Shown: positions 62,538 through 64,000 of the stretch, piece after piece
How positions within the stretch are numbered: position 1 is the stretch's first letter
Layout: each line of letters opens with the position of its first letter
Assembly (NCBI RefSeq): GCF_022884085.1
Contig: NZ_JAGGCS010000005.1
Coordinates: 124,001 to 188,000 of the forward strand
DNA length: 64,000 nucleotides
Direction of reading: 5' to 3'
DNA from: Paenirhizobium cremeum
GTDB taxonomy: Bacteria; Pseudomonadota; Alphaproteobacteria; Rhizobiales; Rhizobiaceae
Notes under the pieces: model-generated
What the model was told of the DNA's origin: nothing
The model's input: the letters and a program-made list of their open reading frames with translations, nothing else
Databases searched by the model: none
Program-made: the position numbers and the translations under genes

Positions 62538-64000
62538 ATGGGGACAAATCTTACTCCGCCGGATGACGGCGGCGACAACATTCAGCCGGTCGATCTCAAG
62601 GCGGCGCTAGAAGAGCGCTACCTCGCCTATGCCTTGTCGACGATCATGCACCGCGCGCTGCCCGACGTGCGCGACGGACTGAAGCCGGTCCATCGCCGCA
62701 TCATCCATGCGATGAGCGAGATGGGCATCCGCCCGAACTCGGCCTTCAAGAAATGCGCTCGTATCGTCGGCGACGTCATCGGTAAGTTCCATCCGCATGG
62801 AGACCAGTCGGTCTATGACGCGCTGGTGCGTCTCGCGCAGGATTTCTCCCAGCGCTACCCGGTCGTGGACGGGCAGGGCAATTTCGGCAACATCGATGGC
62901 GATAGCGCCGCTGCCTATCGTTACACCGAAGCGCGCATGACCGATGTCGCGGCGCTGCTGCTCGAAGGCATCGATCAGGACGCCGTCGATTACCGCCCGA
63001 CCTATAATGAGGAAGACGAGGAGCCGGTCGTTCTTCCCGGCGCCTTCCCGAACCTGCTTGCAAACGGCGCATCCGGCATCGCGGTCGGCATGGCGACGTC
63101 GATCCCGCCGCACAACGTGCATGAAATCTGCGACGCGGCCCTTTATCTCATCAAGAATCCCGGCGCTCCCGTCGAGGAACTGCTGGCCGATCCGGCCAAC
63201 CCCCAGAAGGGTGGTATCGAGGGTCCGGACTTCCCGACCGGCGGCATCATCGTCGAGAGCCGCGAAAGCATGCTGGAGACCTACCGCACGGGTCGCGGCG
63301 GCTTCCGTGTGCGCGCCCGCTGGGAGACCGAGGATCTCGGTCGCGGTGGTTACCAGATCATCGTCACGCAGATCCCGTTCCAGGTACAGAAGTCGCGGCT
63401 CATCGAAAAGATCGCCGAACTGCTGATCGCCAAGCGGCTTCCGCTTCTCGAAGACATCCGCGACGAATCGGCCGAAGACGTTCGCATCGTGCTGGTGCCG
63501 AAGAGCCGAACGGTCGACGCGACGCTGCTGATGGAATCGATGTTCAAGCTCACCGAGCTGGAAAGCCGCATTCCGCTCAACATGAACGTGCTGTCGCAGG
63601 GCAAGGTGCCCAAGGTGATGGCGTTGAACGAGGTCCTGAGCGAGTGGCTGGAACACCGCAAGGATGTTCTGGTTCGCCGTTCGCGTTTCCGCCTTGCCGC
63701 AATCGATCGCCGCCTTGAAATCCTCGGCGGCCTGCTGATCGCCTATCTCAACCTCGACGAAGTCATCCGCATCATCCGCGAGGAGGACGAGCCCAAGCCG
63801 GTGATGATCGCCCGTTGGGACCTGACCGACGTCCAGGCCGAGGCGATCCTCAACATGCGGCTGCGCAATCTGCGCAAGCTCGAGGAATTCGAGATCCGCA
63901 AGGAACACGAGGAACTCAGCAAGGAAAAGGCCGAGATCGAGGCGCTGCTCGCTTCCGACGAAAAGCAGTGGCAGACGGTCGCGTGGGAGATTGGCGAGGT
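62538..64000 (+). CDS. parC: DNA topoisomerase IV subunit A, N-terminal two thirds (cut by window edge)
   Basis: 487 codons of the type IIA topoisomerase breakage subunit that decatenates daughter chromosomes. The winged-helix core is complete: [19 protein letters not shown] (in part), [19 protein letters not shown], and the catalytic Tyr129 in [10 protein letters not shown]; the tower and coiled coil follow to the edge. At the quinolone-contact position after HPHGD, where E. coli ParC has Ser80, this protein has Gln90. The C-terminal pinwheel domain lies outside the window. Confidence 0.95.
   Translation, partial: MGTNLTPPDDGGDNIQPVDLKAALEERYLAYALSTIMHRALPDVRDGLKPVHRRIIHAMSEMGIRPNSAFKKCARIVGDVIGKFHPHGDQSVYDALVRLAQDFSQRYPVVDGQGNFGNIDGDSAAAYRYTEARMTDVAALLLEGIDQDAVDYRPTYNEEDEEPVVLPGAFPNLLANGASGIAVGMATSIPPHNVHEICDAALYLIKNPGAPVEELLADPANPQKGGIEGPDFPTGGIIVESRESMLETYRTGRGGFRVRARWETEDLGRGGYQIIVTQIPFQVQKSRLIEKIAELLIAKRLPLLEDIRDESAEDVRIVLVPKSRTVDATLLMESMFKLTELESRIPLNMNVLSQGKVPKVMALNEVLSEWLEHRKDVLVRRSRFRLAAIDRRLEILGGLLIAYLNLDEVIRIIREEDEPKPVMIARWDLTDVQAEAILNMRLRNLRKLEEFEIRKEHEELSKEKAEIEALLASDEKQWQTVAWEIGE

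Noticed and set aside
1-64000. CRISPR arrays, prophage or secretion-system clusters
   Set aside because: No regularly spaced repeats, phage structural genes, toxin-immunity pairs or secretion ATPases were found on reading both strands.

Overview
The window looks like chromosomal DNA of a Rhizobiaceae-type alphaproteobacterium (Rhizobium/Agrobacterium/Shinella-like). The evidence is the high-GC coding style, a RopB-like outer-membrane barrel, an HdaA-type DnaA regulator, and gene orders I know from that family: mutY < > DUF721-dsbA-smc; moaE-moaD-pgsA-uvrC-SDR; purN-purM < > perM-hdaA-ppk-ppx. No transposase, integrase, phage gene or CRISPR array was seen. The assignment to a family is inference from protein and synteny character; no database search was possible.

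Layout. 1-9.9 kb: mutY (cut by the window edge), DUF721, a DsbA-like oxidoreductase, smc, an Ivy-family lysozyme-inhibitor-like protein, a Tat-signal VOC protein, and ppdK. 9.9-12 kb: a cupin gene and an AraC regulator bracketed by two copies of the 3' end of ppdK, the second a diverged fragment. 12-19 kb: membrane proteins, two small hydrolase/cupin genes, a DJ-1/PfpI protein, tRNA-Gln(UUG), a lipoprotein, tRNA-Pro(CGG) and a DUF922 putative metalloprotease. 19.1-22.7 kb: a LysR regulator followed by a VOC dioxygenase, a glutathionyl-hydroquinone reductase and an MhqD-like esterase, which together look like a quinone/catechol detoxification unit. 22.9-26 kb: a LacI regulator, then a CGNR zinc-finger protein and lipoprotein facing an orphan LivH-like permease across a near-perfect 34-bp palindrome.

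26-36.9 kb: moaE, moaD, pgsA, uvrC, an SDR reductase, a RopB-like porin under a long AT-rich promoter region, a GST, RNase T2 with a small secreted neighbour, rlmJ, a molybdopterin oxidoreductase and a coupled Nudix hydrolase. 36.9-40 kb: two tandem omptin-family outer-membrane proteases with intact catalytic residues, preceded by an ABC-transporter membrane domain that lacks an ATPase. 40-48 kb: purN, purM, perM-like gene, hdaA, ppk, ppx. 48-58.6 kb: a phytase-like esterase, an AraC/DUF2000 pair whose start codons overlap head to head, an rnd-GNAT-Rsm22-DUF2891 operon ending in a TTG-initiated membrane protein, then MFS, multicopper oxidase and metallo-beta-lactamase-fold genes. 58.7-64 kb: aspS, an FUSC-type membrane protein, a secreted hypothetical protein and the first two thirds of parC.

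Most of the window is core genome. The parts that repay attention are the quinone cassette with its nested inverted-repeat operator, the CGNR/lipoprotein/permease locus, the tandem omptins, and the recombination scar behind ppdK.
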